Shown here: one piece after another, positions 22,950-33,665 of the stretch
How the letters are laid out: each line of letters begins with the position of its first letter
How positions within the stretch are numbered: position 1 is the first letter of the stretch
Assembly (NCBI RefSeq): GCF_040954645.1
Contig: NC_092806.1
Coordinates: 27,181,644-27,245,643, forward strand
DNA length: 64,000 bases
Origin: Diabrotica undecimpunctata
Taxonomy: Eukaryota; Arthropoda; Insecta; Coleoptera; Chrysomelidae
Direction: 5' to 3'
Position numbers and translations under genes: made by a program
Notes under the pieces: model-generated
What the model was told of the DNA's origin: nothing
The model's input: only the letters and a program-made list of their open reading frames with translations
Database searches by the model: none

Positions 22950-24030
22950 GCCAATATGCGAAAAGATGGCCTATGTAAGAGTCAACAACAAACCAATTAA
23001 TGTATCAGTGTTGCAGCAAGCAATGCAGACGAAAAAGAAATCTTTTATGATAGGGTCGAAGAGGAGATAGAAAAAATACCCAAAGAAGATGTCATATTTG
23101 TACTAGTAGACCTCAAGGCCCAGATTGGAAAACAGGACTTTTTACAACAAATTGCATGAAAGCACACAATACACAAAACACGAATGACAATGGGCAAAAA
23201 CTATGTATCCTAGCAACAAGAACCAATTTGTTAATAAGTTCAATAAAATTTGAACACCCTAAAATACATAAGGTAACATGGAGGTCACCAGATTAGAAAA
23301 CATACAGTCAAATTGATCACATAATGATTAATAAACGAAAACAATCGTCAATAATATATGTAAGAGCATTTAGAGGTGCTTGTGCAGATTCACACCACTA
23401 CATGGTCACAGCCACTATAAGACAAAAAGTTAAAATTGAAACAAAATAGAAAAACCAAATTAAACAGTGACAATAGAGGATCAAGAATACAAGTAAGTAT
23501 GGAGAGATTACTACAGAGAGCTCCTGACGGAGGAAACAACAGGAGAAGAAATGAATAACGAGAAGGAAACGGTGCACGAAGAAGAAGCAGACGAAGTAGA
23601 TGAAGTAGACATCGAAATTTTAAAACAATCAACATTTGAGAAATTATTGGAAGTAATAAAGGAAAGAAGCAAAAATGGAAAAGCCCCTGGTAAAGATGGA
23701 ATTAATATGGAACTAATAAAATACGGAGGAAGGGAGATGAGACGAAAAATACTGGCACTATTGAAAAATATATGGAAAGAAGAGAAAATGCCAGGGAACT
23801 GGGAGGCAGGGCAGATCATAACAATACATAAAAAGGAAGACCAACAAATTTGTGAAAATTATAGAGGAATAACGTTACTAAATACAAAATATATAATATT
23901 GAGATCAATAATAAAAAGTAAGTTATCAAAGATCACAATGGAGCCAGTAAGACAGTACCAATGTGGATTTACAGAAAAAAGATCTACAATAGATGCAATA
24001 CAAACAATAAAACAAAACATAAAGCCTTAG
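22950..24030 (+). pseudogene. Non-LTR retrotransposon fragment: endonuclease plus RT start (family N1)
   Basis: Broken endonuclease pieces come first: EIFYDRVEEEIEKIPKEDV, then a DLKAQIGKQD metal-site region and later SQIDHIMINKRKQS. The linker and N-terminal RT follow in an open 159-codon frame, with SKNGKAPGKDGINMELIKYG, LPGNWEAGQIITIHKKED-like and CENYRGITLLN blocks, ending at TIDAIQTIKQNIKP. The catalytic YADD/FADD region is absent: sequence switches to an unrelated mariner remnant. The same family, in the other orientation, occupies 62,985-63,990. Confidence 0.75.
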
Positions 24031-24199
24031 AAGATGTAGCTTCCTTCCTCCTCCCACCTCCCAGATCGCTTTTACTACCAGATGTAAAATTCGGAAGAAA
24101 TGCCTACTGTTAATCGACTTTTTGCCTCATGGAACAACAGACAGATAGTGCGGGACATTACAAATACTGAGACATGCGATCCATAACCGTGGGCAAGGA

Positions 24200-24535
24200 C
24201 GATTGTCCAGTGGTGTGAGGCTTCCCAATGACAATGCTCGACTCATGTCTCACATCGAACTGAATAACTGCTGAGAGATTTTGGCTGGACTGTTATACCC
24301 TCCCCACCCTCCTACAGTCCGGACCTAGTACCAAGTGATTATCACTTAGTCCCAAAATTAAAGGAACACTTGGGTGGCTTACACTTCAGTACCGATCGTG
24401 AAGCCAATGAAGGGGTTACTGGTTACTCATAGGACTGGCGGTAGAATTCTATAACATGGGAATAGAAAAGTTGAAGCATCGTCTGCAAAAGTGTTTGGAC
24501 AGACACGGTGAATATGTAGAAAAATAGTTAAGTTA
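24200..24535 (+). pseudogene. mariner transposase C-terminal fragment
   Basis: The frame shows RLPNDNARLMSHIELNN, the second-Asp DNAR block. It continues into SPPSYSPDLVPSDYHLVPKL, which ends in the third catalytic Asp block, and KEHLGGLHFSTD. After a stop, the tail VCKSVWTDTVNM corresponds to the end of the protein. This is the last third of a mariner transposase; the N-terminal DNA-binding domain and first Asp are missing. Confidence 0.8.
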
Positions 24536-24559
24536 GTAAGTACCTATTAAGTTTTAAAA

Positions 24560-25500
24560 GGATGTGTAATGCTAAGAACAAAAATAAAGTTGTCTATTTT
24601 TAAAATTCAGAGTAACTTTATTTTACAAATGGTCCACGTAGCTTCCCAAATATTAACAAGTCGATAATACATTTTTTTTAAACACTAATCAACAATAAAG
24701 TCCATAAATGTTAGCTATTTAAAGAAAGACGAAAACTAATAATAAAATTTGTGAATTAAATGAAATAAAAATAAAGATATACTATTTCGATTTTCCCATT
24801 ATATTTTCCCACGTAGAGTAAAAGACAAGTAATTTAGACAATTGACTAATACGTTATCTTCTTTGTACAAAAACTCGTAGCTCTTTCTTTTCTTTTTCAA
24901 TATCCACTTCTTAATTATGTTCGACATCAAAGTACCGGCGGGATATAATAACGGGCAATTGTTACACCGCCAGAAGCGATAATTCGAGAAACGTCTTTAT
25001 TGATTTTACCAACAAATTTTGTTCATTAGTTTTTATAGAATTTGTTTTAAGGTTAGAGAAACTGAACGGCTGCTGAGCCGGAATCGTAACGAGTGGCATT
25101 TTTTTCGGCCGATCGATAATAATTTAATTAAAGAGGATAATGAGAAAACACTAATAACTAATAAGGATGCTAATGGTTGTACACCCGTTTAAGGAAAGTT
25201 GTCGTAAGTTTAATATCTGATTTCGTGATTGATTTGGACAGAAAAAAAAAGAGAAAGGAAATATGTAGAGTGTATATTACATATATGTTAGGATGAGTTA
25301 ATAGTAAATTAATGAAAAAAGTATAGTTTCTAGTCGTAGTTCTACGCCCCATTTTTTAATTCTAATTAACTCTATAATTTATGTGACTAGCGATGTGATC
25401 CTTCCCCATATATTTACTAAAAAAAAGAAGACGAAATTTCAAATATAGCTCTGAAGTATTAACCGACAAACGCAATAGTATTTTTAGCCAACATAACGAA
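24560..25500. other. Non-coding, nothing recognised
   Basis: I see no coding similarity or structured repeat on either strand. Confidence 0.4.
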
Positions 25501-25519
25501 TGCAATTCTTTGACACAGG

Positions 25520-26440
25520 CTCTTCGCAAATCGATGGAAGGAAGTACACGTTATCATGATTCCGAAGGCAGGAAAGAATACCATGTTTCCACAAAACTAC
25601 AGGCCGATAAACTTACTGCCAGCAGTCAGCAAACTCGTAGAAAGAGTAATACTAAGCAGACTACAAGCTGAAACATAAAAAATAGGACTAATCCCAGAAG
25701 CTCAATTAGGATTTAGAGCAGAACACTTTAGCGAATTACAAGTACTTAGACTGACAGAATACATAATAGCTGGGTTTAACGACAAACAGTACACAGGAGC
25801 AGCGTTCCTGTTGTAAGCAAAGCCTTCGACAGAGTCTTGCATAAAGACCTAATATACAAAAATGAGAAGCTATGGATACAGTAAGGCCATGACGAGATTG
25901 ATCTCTTCGTACTTGAGCAACCGAAGCTTCAGAGTTCGAATAGAACAAGTACTATCCGAACACAGAGCTCCGGAGACTGGAGTGGCACAGGGAGCAGTGG
26001 AACAGTGGAGGGAGCAGTCCTGTTACCCCTACTGTACACAATATTCACCACAGACGTTTCAAAAACACCAGGAACACTACTCAGCCTTTATGCAGAGGAC
26101 ACAGCGATTGCGGCCAAACACAAAAACTTAGAAGTAGCGGTCAACAATCTACATACAGCATTGGATGACATTGAAGAATGAAGAAACAATCATATTCAAA
26201 AAGAAAAGAGAAACCCCAGAGGAACAGCTGTTAGTGCAAGATAATTCCATTGAATGGAAAAGAGAAGCAAAATACCTAGGAGTTATTATGGACCAAGGTT
26301 TAATATTCACGCAACACGTGGACATAACCATCCTGCGAGAGATAATAAGATATGATGCGTTTCATCGATAGAAGCACAAAAGACCAAAACAGCAAATCCT
26401 GACAAATACATAAAGTCTAGATAATTCGCAGCTCTACCAA
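25520..26440 (+). pseudogene. Jockey-type non-LTR reverse transcriptase fragment
   Basis: Pieces across three frames include VIMIPKAGKNTMFPQNYRPI and NLLPAVSKLVERVILSRLQ, GFRAEHFSELQVLRLTEYI, and YTGAAFLL followed by an AFDRV-like remnant. SFRVRIEQVLSEHRAPETG and VAQG follow, then a damaged ADDTAI-like block near 26,100. Last is EAKYLGVIMDQGLIFTQHV (26,165-26,371). The PxxYRPI and NRSFRVRV-like wording is characteristic of the Jockey clade. Stops and frameshifts are frequent, and a TA microsatellite follows the 3' side. Confidence 0.75.
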
Positions 26441-26506
26441 CAGAAGAAGCTTCAGCACGCAGCACTGGAAATTTTAATAATTGATGTTTATTTTCAGGAC
26501 AACCTT

Positions 26507-26510
<4 letters not shown>

Positions 26511-26572
<62 letters not shown>

Positions 26573-26589
26573 TATATACATATATATAC
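26511..26589. repeat. TA microsatellite, left of the LTR element
   Basis: A (TA)n run of about 79 bp with two TACA interruptions. It ends in ATAC directly against the 5' LTR; the matching ATAC and further TA repeats follow the 3' LTR. Confidence 0.95.
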
Positions 26590-28021
26590 TGATACGATTA
26601 CGGTTTATAGAAAATAATTTATAAGTTATATACTACATAATATTAGATATTTGGTTGTTTTAAATAAGTTATATACTAGAGAATTTAATAAAAATATATT
26701 TATGTGAGGGTATTTTTAATAAATTAGCATATAATTAAGTGTAAAAAGTTGTATTTTAGTAATTATAATGTGGTAGATAGATTTAAGTGAGCCATGTGCC
26801 TAGGCAACCAAAAATACTCTCGAAATTTGACAGATATTTATACTCTGAAGTGACGTTTAAGAATATTTACGAATATAAGTGGGTTATAATAATATATTGT
26901 TTGAAATGTGTATTTTATTAAATTAGAATGTTAAGTTACTAATTTAATTATATATTCTGATCTGAAAAGCCTAAATGTAAACAAAATTATTAATAGAAAA
27001 GAATGGAATTCTCTGGATCTCCGGAGATGGCCATGTTTGCGAAATGGTTTGTTCCAGAAAATTCAGACATGTATTAAATAGAACTAAATTGGAACATGAT
27101 CTATTACGAGATGGTTCTGGAATATCCGAAAGATATAAATACCCGTGATTTGGATTCAAGTTGGCAGTTTTAGAAGTTTTTAGTCAGAAGTCAGGCCAGT
27201 TTATTATGAAAGTTATTAGACACATTTAGTGAAGTAAATTGTTCAGAATTTTCAAGAAGTCAGTCAGAAAAGTTTAGTAAGAAATATGAAAGTTAGTTGG
27301 AGTCAGTGAATCAGGTACAAATAGTCAAATTGTTTAATATAGTGAGTTAAAAGAAGATTAAAAATTATGCATATATTTAATGCACATTTATAATTATACA
27401 CAAATAATTATTGAAGATAAAAAAAAAAGTATATTGGAAGAAATTAAATTATATTATGGTTGGAGATTAGTATAAATCAACTTATAATAATTGGATATTG
27501 CTATATTGAAAAGAAGAATAAATATAAATGCTGTTTGCTGGTTTGGTTGGTGGTGTATAGATGCTGATGAAGAAAAATATATCTTAAATTGGTAGAAGCT
27601 GATAATTGAAAAAAGTAATTTCACAAAAAACAAGGATAACCGAAGTACGAAGACTTTCAGTGGTGATTAGAATATATATAGTGGAAAACAGTTCATTTAG
27701 GCATTCAGTGAAAGAAAGGTACAAAATTTTGTTAATATAATTTAGTTAATATCATAACAATTTCAATTTTGAAGATAGTTTTGTTTAAATTTTAGATTGT
27801 CTATAGAATTTAATTAGTTTTATAAGAATATCAATTTAAAGATAGTTTATTTTAAATTTACATTGACTAGGTTAGATATATATGTGTGTTTCATAATAGT
27901 TATAATAAAGATAATTTAAAAAAATACTTACAAGCTAATTCTTTGAGAACCGCGATAAAAACCCTATATATTATTAAAAATACTCATTGCTCATCATTCA
28001 AACAAAAAACACATCATAACA
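26590..28021 (+). repeat. 5' LTR (1,432 bp)
   Basis: It begins TGATACGATTACGG and ends CATCATAACA. Every stretch I compared with the 3' LTR at 33,666-35,097 was identical and the lengths are equal. The LTR supplies promoter and polyadenylation signals; I could not assign the U3/R/U5 borders. Confidence 0.95.
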
Positions 28022-28024
28022 ATT

Positions 28025-28042
28025 TGGCACCCAACGCGGTGG
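28025..28042 (+). promoter_or_regulatory. Primer-binding site, tRNA-Lys-like
   Basis: TGGCACCCAACGCGGTGG starts three bases after the 5' LTR. It is complementary to the 3' end of tRNA-Lys (CTT type) at about 14 of 18 positions by my recollection of that tRNA; minus-strand DNA synthesis would start here. The mismatches leave some doubt about the exact primer. Confidence 0.65.
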
Positions 28043-28165
28043 CTCTCTATTTAAAAGAATTAGTTTGGGAAGATAAGTGCTCTCATATAATTAAATTAAT
28101 CATCAGTAGAAAGGAAAAATTATAGATTTTATTTTTAATTATATTTGAACAAGTAAAGTCTCAAA

Positions 28166-29807
28166 ATGTCTCAAGGAAAGAAAGGTACAAGAAGCAAAAA
28201 GAATGAAGAAGATGTGGAAGTAGAAACACAACCTATACAAGAGGAGAGTTTAGTTCAAGTTCCACAAGATACTGCAGAAATGAATCCAGAAAGAGAGGAA
28301 AATGTCAATATGGCAGCTTTGATGTCATTAATGATGCAGATGAACAAGACAATGGAAGAGAATACGAAAAAAATGGAAGAGAATTCAAAAGAAATCAAAG
28401 AAGACATAAAAAAATTGGAAGAGAATTCAAAAGAAGTCAAAGAAGACATGAAAAAAATGGAACAGAAATTGGAAGAGAATTATAGAAAATTAGAAAAGAA
28501 AATAGAAGATAATAATAATAAAATTGTAAAACAAATGGAAAAACAAATGGATAAAAAACTTGAAGCTGCAAAAAAAAAAAGTTGCAAATGAAATAAAAAG
28601 TATACGGAATGACTACAAGAAAAGGATAGACAATGAGAGGACAGAAGTAAAGAGGATTATTCAAGATAATAAAATAGATATAGAACAGAAAATAGAGTTA
28701 CAGAAATGTAACTTAGAAGTAAAAATTAACGAAGACAGGAGAAACACAGAAGAAAAATTAGACGATATACAACAAAATATCCAAATAAATAGTAATCAAA
28801 TAAGAAATGTGGAACAGAGAATAGATGATATCTCACAAATGAGAGACATAGGGAGACCTTACTTAAATTTAACAAATGAGACTGGGATTAAATTCTCTGG
28901 TAATATAAAAAATTTGCATCCTAGAGTATACATAAATAGTTTAAAACATAAATTAAGATTTGTGAATAATATTAATGATATTAAAGATTATATTAGAATG
29001 ACATTAAATGACAATGCAGCAACTTGGTTTGCTAGTATTGAAAATGATTTAGATAACTTTCAAACATTTGAAAATAAATTTTTAAATTATTATTGGGGTG
29101 AATTAGAGCAAGCAAAGTTTAGAGAAATTCTATATTTTGGAAAGTATAATCACAATTTAAAATCAAATATGGTAGATTATGCATTGAAATTGATAACAGT
29201 TGCAAAATATTTAGAACCACCACTTAGAGAGGATGAAACAGTCTTAAATGTATCTAGACATTTTGATGCTGATGTTGTGCAAACCGTAACTGTACAAAAT
29301 ATTCAAACAATAGATAGTTTTATTAATTTTATTCAAAGAATACAAAGAGGCAATATGACAAGTAATAATAACAACAGAAAAAACAATAATAACTTTCAAT
29401 ATAATAAAAATGATAATCAACAATTTAAACAATCATATAATAGGTATGGTGATAATTTACAAAATTTTAATAATAATAACAGTAATATAAATAGACAGAA
29501 CTTTAATAATAATACTAGTTATAATAGACAAAATTTTAATAATAATACTAATTATAATAGACAACATTTTAATAACAGTACTAATAATAATAGACAAGAT
29601 TTTAACAATAGAAGAAATACAGAGCGACCTAACTATAACAGACAGGTAAATTGTGTTCGAAGGAATAGGAGCTGCGAAGACAGGGAACAAAATCGTACAA
29701 GGCAAGAAAATGTGAGTAGAAGTCATAGTAGGGAAAGACATAGGACATCAGATCCAAGTGGTCAGATACAATCTGACAATTATAATAATCAAAATTTTGT
29801 GCAGTAA
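28166..29807 (+). CDS. gag: Gag polyprotein, interrupted by one frame change at an A run
   Basis: The ATG at 28,166 opens a 141-codon frame that stops just after an 11-A run (28,570-28,580). From that run the next frame is open for over 400 codons to 29,807, so a single base in the run separates two halves of one protein of about 547 residues. The N-terminal third is a charged heptad-like coiled coil (repeated EENSKE(I/V)KED). A capsid-like domain follows (KFSGNIKNLHPRVYINSLKH, TWFASIENDLDNFQTFENKF). An Asn-rich tail with several NRQ(N/H/D)FNN repeats comes next, then an Arg-rich end. No CCHC zinc knuckle is present, so RNA binding is probably through the basic tail. A slippery site at its end leads into pol. 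Confidence 0.88.
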
Positions 29808-32800
29808 ACTTTCTGAATTACAAGTTAGGCCATTGCTATTATGAAAAACCTTCTGAATTTATTTCTTTAGATGAAGAGAAAATTATTGAATCTATTAATT
29901 TAATTTATATAAATGCTTTGGCCAAAAATAAAATGATTAAAATTATGATAGATACTGGTTCAGAAAGTACTTTAGTCTCGGAGAATTTTATTTTTAATAC
30001 ATTAAAACTATCAGATATAATAAAGATTCCAAAAATTAAAATTATTGGTGCAAATAATAAGAAGTTGGGTGAAATTGATAAACTAGCCAATTTTAAAATT
30101 AATATTCTTAATAAAGAAATTAATATGCAAGGATTTATTGTCAAGGATTTATGTGTTGATATATTAATGGGAAATGATGAATTGGAAAAGAAGAAAGTAA
30201 AGATAGATTTTGAAGAAAAAATGGTAACTTTGGAAGGGCAAATAATTAAATTTATGCAGAAAGATGAGGTAGAAGAAGGAATAAGAGTTGATAGGATATT
30301 ATTAAAAGAAAATAATGATGTTTATGAAGAAGAAATGTATTTTGATGATAGGGAAATGTCCCAGAAGAATGTAAAGAATAATTATTGTAGTGAATATTTA
30401 AGGAATGGAAATTTTAAGCAGATGGATGCCTACGAGGCGGAGTGCGTAAAATTGGAAGCAAGGAATAATGAGTACATAATGAAGAATAATGTTATTTGTA
30501 AAGAAGAAGATATGATAAAAGTTTTAAATTGCCCTGAAGAATATAAATCAATAGTCATTTCCATATTGCAGCAACACAGGGGACTTGTCAATAAAGAAAA
30601 TAGAATTGCACAAAATTATATCCATAGTATAAAAGTTAAAGAAGAAAAAGATTTTAAAACAAAATCATACCCAATACCATATAAATACAGAGAAGAAGTA
30701 AACAAAACAATTAATAATATGTTAGAAGATGGAATCATTGAGAAGGCAGACACACATTTTATTAACCCCATAGTAGTAGTACGAAAAAGATCAGGTGAAA
30801 TCAGGTTATGTTTGGATGCAAGGAATATTAACAAGATTACGGAAAAGCAATTTGAAGCACCAATGAGTATAGATGGAATATTAGGAAGAATTACAGGAAT
30901 GTCATTTTTCACTAAAATCGATTTACATCATAGTTTCTGGTTAATACCTCTAGAAAGAAAAAGTAGACAGTATACAGGATTTCAGATAGATGGAGTAGTA
31001 TATCAATTCAAAGTAGTACCATTTGGACTTCAATCATCTTGCAGTGCTCTATGTAGATGTCTTCATGATATTTTGGATCAATATGAACATTTTGTAATTC
31101 ACTACATTGATGATATATTAATTTTTTCTAAAACGGCTGAAGATCATGAGAAACACCTAAAAATTATAATAAATAGATTAGACAAAGTTGGACTAAAAAT
31201 AAATCAAGAAAAATGTACATTTTTTCAAAAAGAAGTCATATATCTAGGTTATAAACTTAACACTAAGGGAATCGAAATGGATCCAGAACGGACACAAGTC
31301 ATTCAGGAATATAAAACACCACACAATTTAAGAACTTTAAGAGGATTTATTGGAATAATTAATTATTATAAAAGGATGATACCAGATCTAAGTATAAAAG
31401 AAATTCCATTACTTGAACTACTGAGAAAAGGTGTAAAATGGAGATGGGATCAGAGAAGAGAACTAGCATTCCAAGAAATTAAAAACATTTTTCTGTCAAA
31501 TTTGAAAATATACTATCCTGACTACACACAGCCATTCATATTAAGAACAGATGCATCAATAGAGAGATTATCAGGGGTATTATTGCAAATACATGATGGG
31601 GTCGAATACCCAATACAATTCATTTCAAGAATTACAAAGCCACATGAAAAGGGTTACTCAGTTTCAGAATTAGAACTAGCAAGTATAATACACTGTGTCA
31701 CAAAATTAAGATTTTATTTGTTGGGTAATGAATTTACTATAGAAACAGATCACCAAGCTTTAACGTCTATATTAAATAACAAATATGGAAACAGTAGAAT
31801 ACATCGGTGGAGTCTAATACTTAGTGAATACTGCTTTGAAATCAAATACATTTCTGGAAAATCCAATATAGTGGCAGATGCTTTATCAAGATTAGAAAAT
31901 ACATCACAAAAAGGGCAGCGAACAATAAAAATTGGATTAAATCAATTAGTAGAAAGTACTGGATTATATTCTAAAGAAGAAATTATAAGAGATCAGATCA
32001 ATTTGAGTGAAAAACAAAAAGTCCTTAGGAAAGATGGGGTATATTATAAAATAATAAATGGCATAGAAGTATATGTAATAACTAGAACTTTAGCAAAGAA
32101 AATATTGAAAAATTTACATAACAATTATATGCATATTGGTTCAAGAAAGCTATGGATGCTATTTAGGGACAATTATTTTGCAAAGAATGACATAAGTATA
32201 GCAAAAGAAATTACTAACCAATGCCCAATATGTCAACTAAACAAAGAAAAGAATTTCAAAAACCAGAACACATATAAATCTAATGTTGTATATGAAAAAT
32301 TAAATACAGTTTCCATGGATTTTATTTCAAATTTAGTTCTCAGTCCAACAGGAAAAAAGCATATACTAGTGATAGTTGATTTATATACAAAATTTATTAA
32401 ACTATATCCCTGCTCCAGAACAAATGTTAAAACATTAAAATTATATATTAATCAATTTTTCGAAGAAATAGGACCATTTAGAAATTGCATAATAGATAAT
32501 GCTACATATTTTAACAACCAAAAATTTCGGGCATTTTGTGAGAAAAAGGGAATCAACATTCATTTTACAAGTATCAGACATCCTCAGGCAAATCCTGCAG
32601 AAAGATATATTAAAGAAGTTATAAAATATTTAAGGATACTGTGCCAAAATCAACACGAAACTTGGCAGCAACATATACCACAAGTAGAGTATTTTTTAAA
32701 TAATACACATAATTTGAATACAGAGGAAGTACCAGAATATTTAATGTTTGGCCATATAGGAAACAGAAAATGGATTAGTGAATATAATCAGGATATGTTA

Positions 32801-33106
32801 GAACAAGTAATGCAGAAAGTGAATAACCGAATTAGGAGGAAAGCTGAAAAATATATCAGAAGACAAAATCGAAATATAAAAAAACCAATCACATTTCAAA
32901 AAGGAGACCTAGTGTTAATTCGTTCACTTAGAAAAAGTAATGTTAAAGAAAACCGTTGTAAGAAATTACAACCAATGTTTGAAGGTCCATATACAATTGA
33001 AAATCAGAATGGACTAAATAGTTATGTGTTAATAGATGCAGAGAACAGACTAAGAGGCATATTTCATATCAACGACATTTTTCAATATCATGAAGAGATT
33101 GAATAA
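29789..33106 (+). CDS. pol: Pol polyprotein: protease, RT, RNase H, integrase
   Basis: The frame is open without interruption for about 1,100 codons, entered by a -1 shift from gag. Numbering from 29,918, the aspartic protease has DTGS at residues 12-15 and ILMGND near 87-92. The RT has YIDD at about 396-399. RNase H begins RTDASIERLSG near 543. The integrase has an HNNYMH...CPIC zinc region and a catalytic triad D801, D860, E895 (MDF, IDN, AER); the last spacing is 34 residues. The C-terminus contains KGDLVLIRSLRK, a typical GPF/Y-like region with FEGPYTI. No chromodomain or env follows. With all motifs intact, this looks competent. Confidence 0.95.
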   Translation, partial: SKFCAVNFLNYKLGHCYYEKPSEFISLDEEKIIESINLIYINALAKNKMIKIMIDTGSESTLVSENFIFNTLKLSDIIKIPKIKIIGANNKKLGEIDKLANFKINILNKEINMQGFIVKDLCVDILMGNDELEKKKVKIDFEEKMVTLEGQIIKFMQKDEVEEGIRVDRILLKENNDVYEEEMYFDDREMSQKNVKNNYCSEYLRNGNFKQMDAYEAECVKLEARNNEYIMKNNVICKEEDMIKVLNCPEEYKSIVISILQQHRGLVNKENRIAQNYIHSIKVKEEKDFKTKSYPIPYKYREEVNKTINNMLEDGIIEKADTHFINPIVVVRKRSGEIRLCLDARNINKITEKQFEAPMSIDGILGRITGMSFFTKIDLHHSFWLIPLERKSRQYTGFQIDGVVYQFKVVPFGLQSSCSALCRCLHDILDQYEHFVIHYIDDILIFSKTAEDHEKHLKIIINRLDKVGLKINQEKCTFFQKEVIYLGYKLNTKGIEMDPERTQVIQEYKTPHNLRTLRGFIGIINYYKRMIPDLSIKEIPLLELLRKGVKWRWDQRRELAFQEIKNIFLSNLKIYYPDYTQPFILRTDASIERLSGVLLQIHDGVEYPIQFISRITKPHEKGYSVSELELASIIHCVTKLRFYLLGNEFTIETDHQALTSILNNKYGNSRIHRWSLILSEYCFEIKYISGKSNIVADALSRLENTSQKGQRTIKIGLNQLVESTGLYSKEEIIRDQINLSEKQKVLRKDGVYYKIINGIEVYVITRTLAKKILKNLHNNYMHIGSRKLWMLFRDNYFAKNDISIAKEITNQCPICQLNKEKNFKNQNTYKSNVVYEKLNTVSMDFISNLVLSPTGKKHILVIVDLYTKFIKLYPCSRTNVKTLKLYINQFFEEIGPFRNCIIDNATYFNNQKFRAFCEKKGINIHFTSIRHPQANPAERYIKEVIKYLRILCQNQHETWQQHIPQVEYFLNNTHNLNTEEVPEYLMFGHIGNRKWISEYNQDMLEQVMQKVNNRIRRKAEKYIRRQNRNIKKPITFQKGDLVLIRSLRKSNVKENRCKKLQPMFEGPYTIENQNGLNSYVLIDAENRLRGIFHINDIFQYHEEIE
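29792..29798 (+). promoter_or_regulatory. Candidate -1 ribosomal frameshift site (AAATTTT)
   Basis: In the gag frame the codons are CAA AAT TTT, giving the heptamer A-AAT-TTT of the X-XXY-YYZ type. The pol frame is exactly -1 relative to gag. It is open from 29,789 through the gag stop at 29,805-29,807, so the heptamer lies in the 19-bp overlap where a shift would fuse Gag to Pol. I did not identify a downstream pseudoknot. Confidence 0.65.
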
Positions 33107-33665
33107 TGATTTCTATACCTTTAACACAAATATAATAACACTAATAACTTACTGATAGATCCATTTCATAGATAGATGGTAGATTTCTTTGTTGTGAATA
33201 AATTTGACATCATACTTGTTGAATTTTGTACATATGGAAATTGTTTGGTACCCTAAAAATCATAATTTGGGGTTAGATACTAAAATTGCTATAAAAATGT
33301 CTTTCTAATATAATAAAGTGGAAAAACTTACCAATTTATATTGATGAAGTTATTTTGAATGGAAATAATTCCTAGATTTTGTCTATAAATAAACAGAACA
33401 CCATATCTATTATATTTTTAATTAAGGTTATATTTTATTCTCTGATATCGCATCCATTGCTCCATTTGACATGACAGTTTGACCATAGAATAGCCGAACT
33501 GTGCTCCGTTGTTCTCTGTTTTGACATAGACAGCGAACAGGGATGTATTTAACACATTTTAAATAAAAAAAAAAATTGATTTATTAAATTTAATAAGGTA
33601 TGAGAAAATTAATATTTAAAAAAATAATAAGTAAATTATTTATTTTAAATATTATTTTGGGGTAT
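33107..33665 (+). other. 3' untranslated part of the LTR element
   Basis: These 559 bp between the pol stop and the 3' LTR have no long open frame, so there is no env. The bases before the LTR read TTTTGGGGTAT, which is not a good polypurine tract; A runs at 33,565-33,575 and 33,617-33,625 are other candidates for plus-strand priming. Confidence 0.7.

Noticed and set aside
26971..27159. 62-codon minus-strand frame found identically in both LTRs
   Set aside because: It is duplicated only because the LTRs are identical, and it shows no protein family features.
27561..27600. CTGATGAAG inside the LTR as a hammerhead core
   Set aside because: The following sequence has no stem II hairpin or GAAA segment; the match is to the core string only.
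27886..28125. Open frame spanning the 5' LTR end and primer-binding site
   Set aside because: It crosses the LTR border and primer site. Its counterpart at the 3' LTR runs into TA repeats, so it is fortuitous.
29457..29741. Minus-strand Ile-rich frame opposite gag
   Set aside because: It is the complement of the Asn-rich gag repeats and arises from AT composition.
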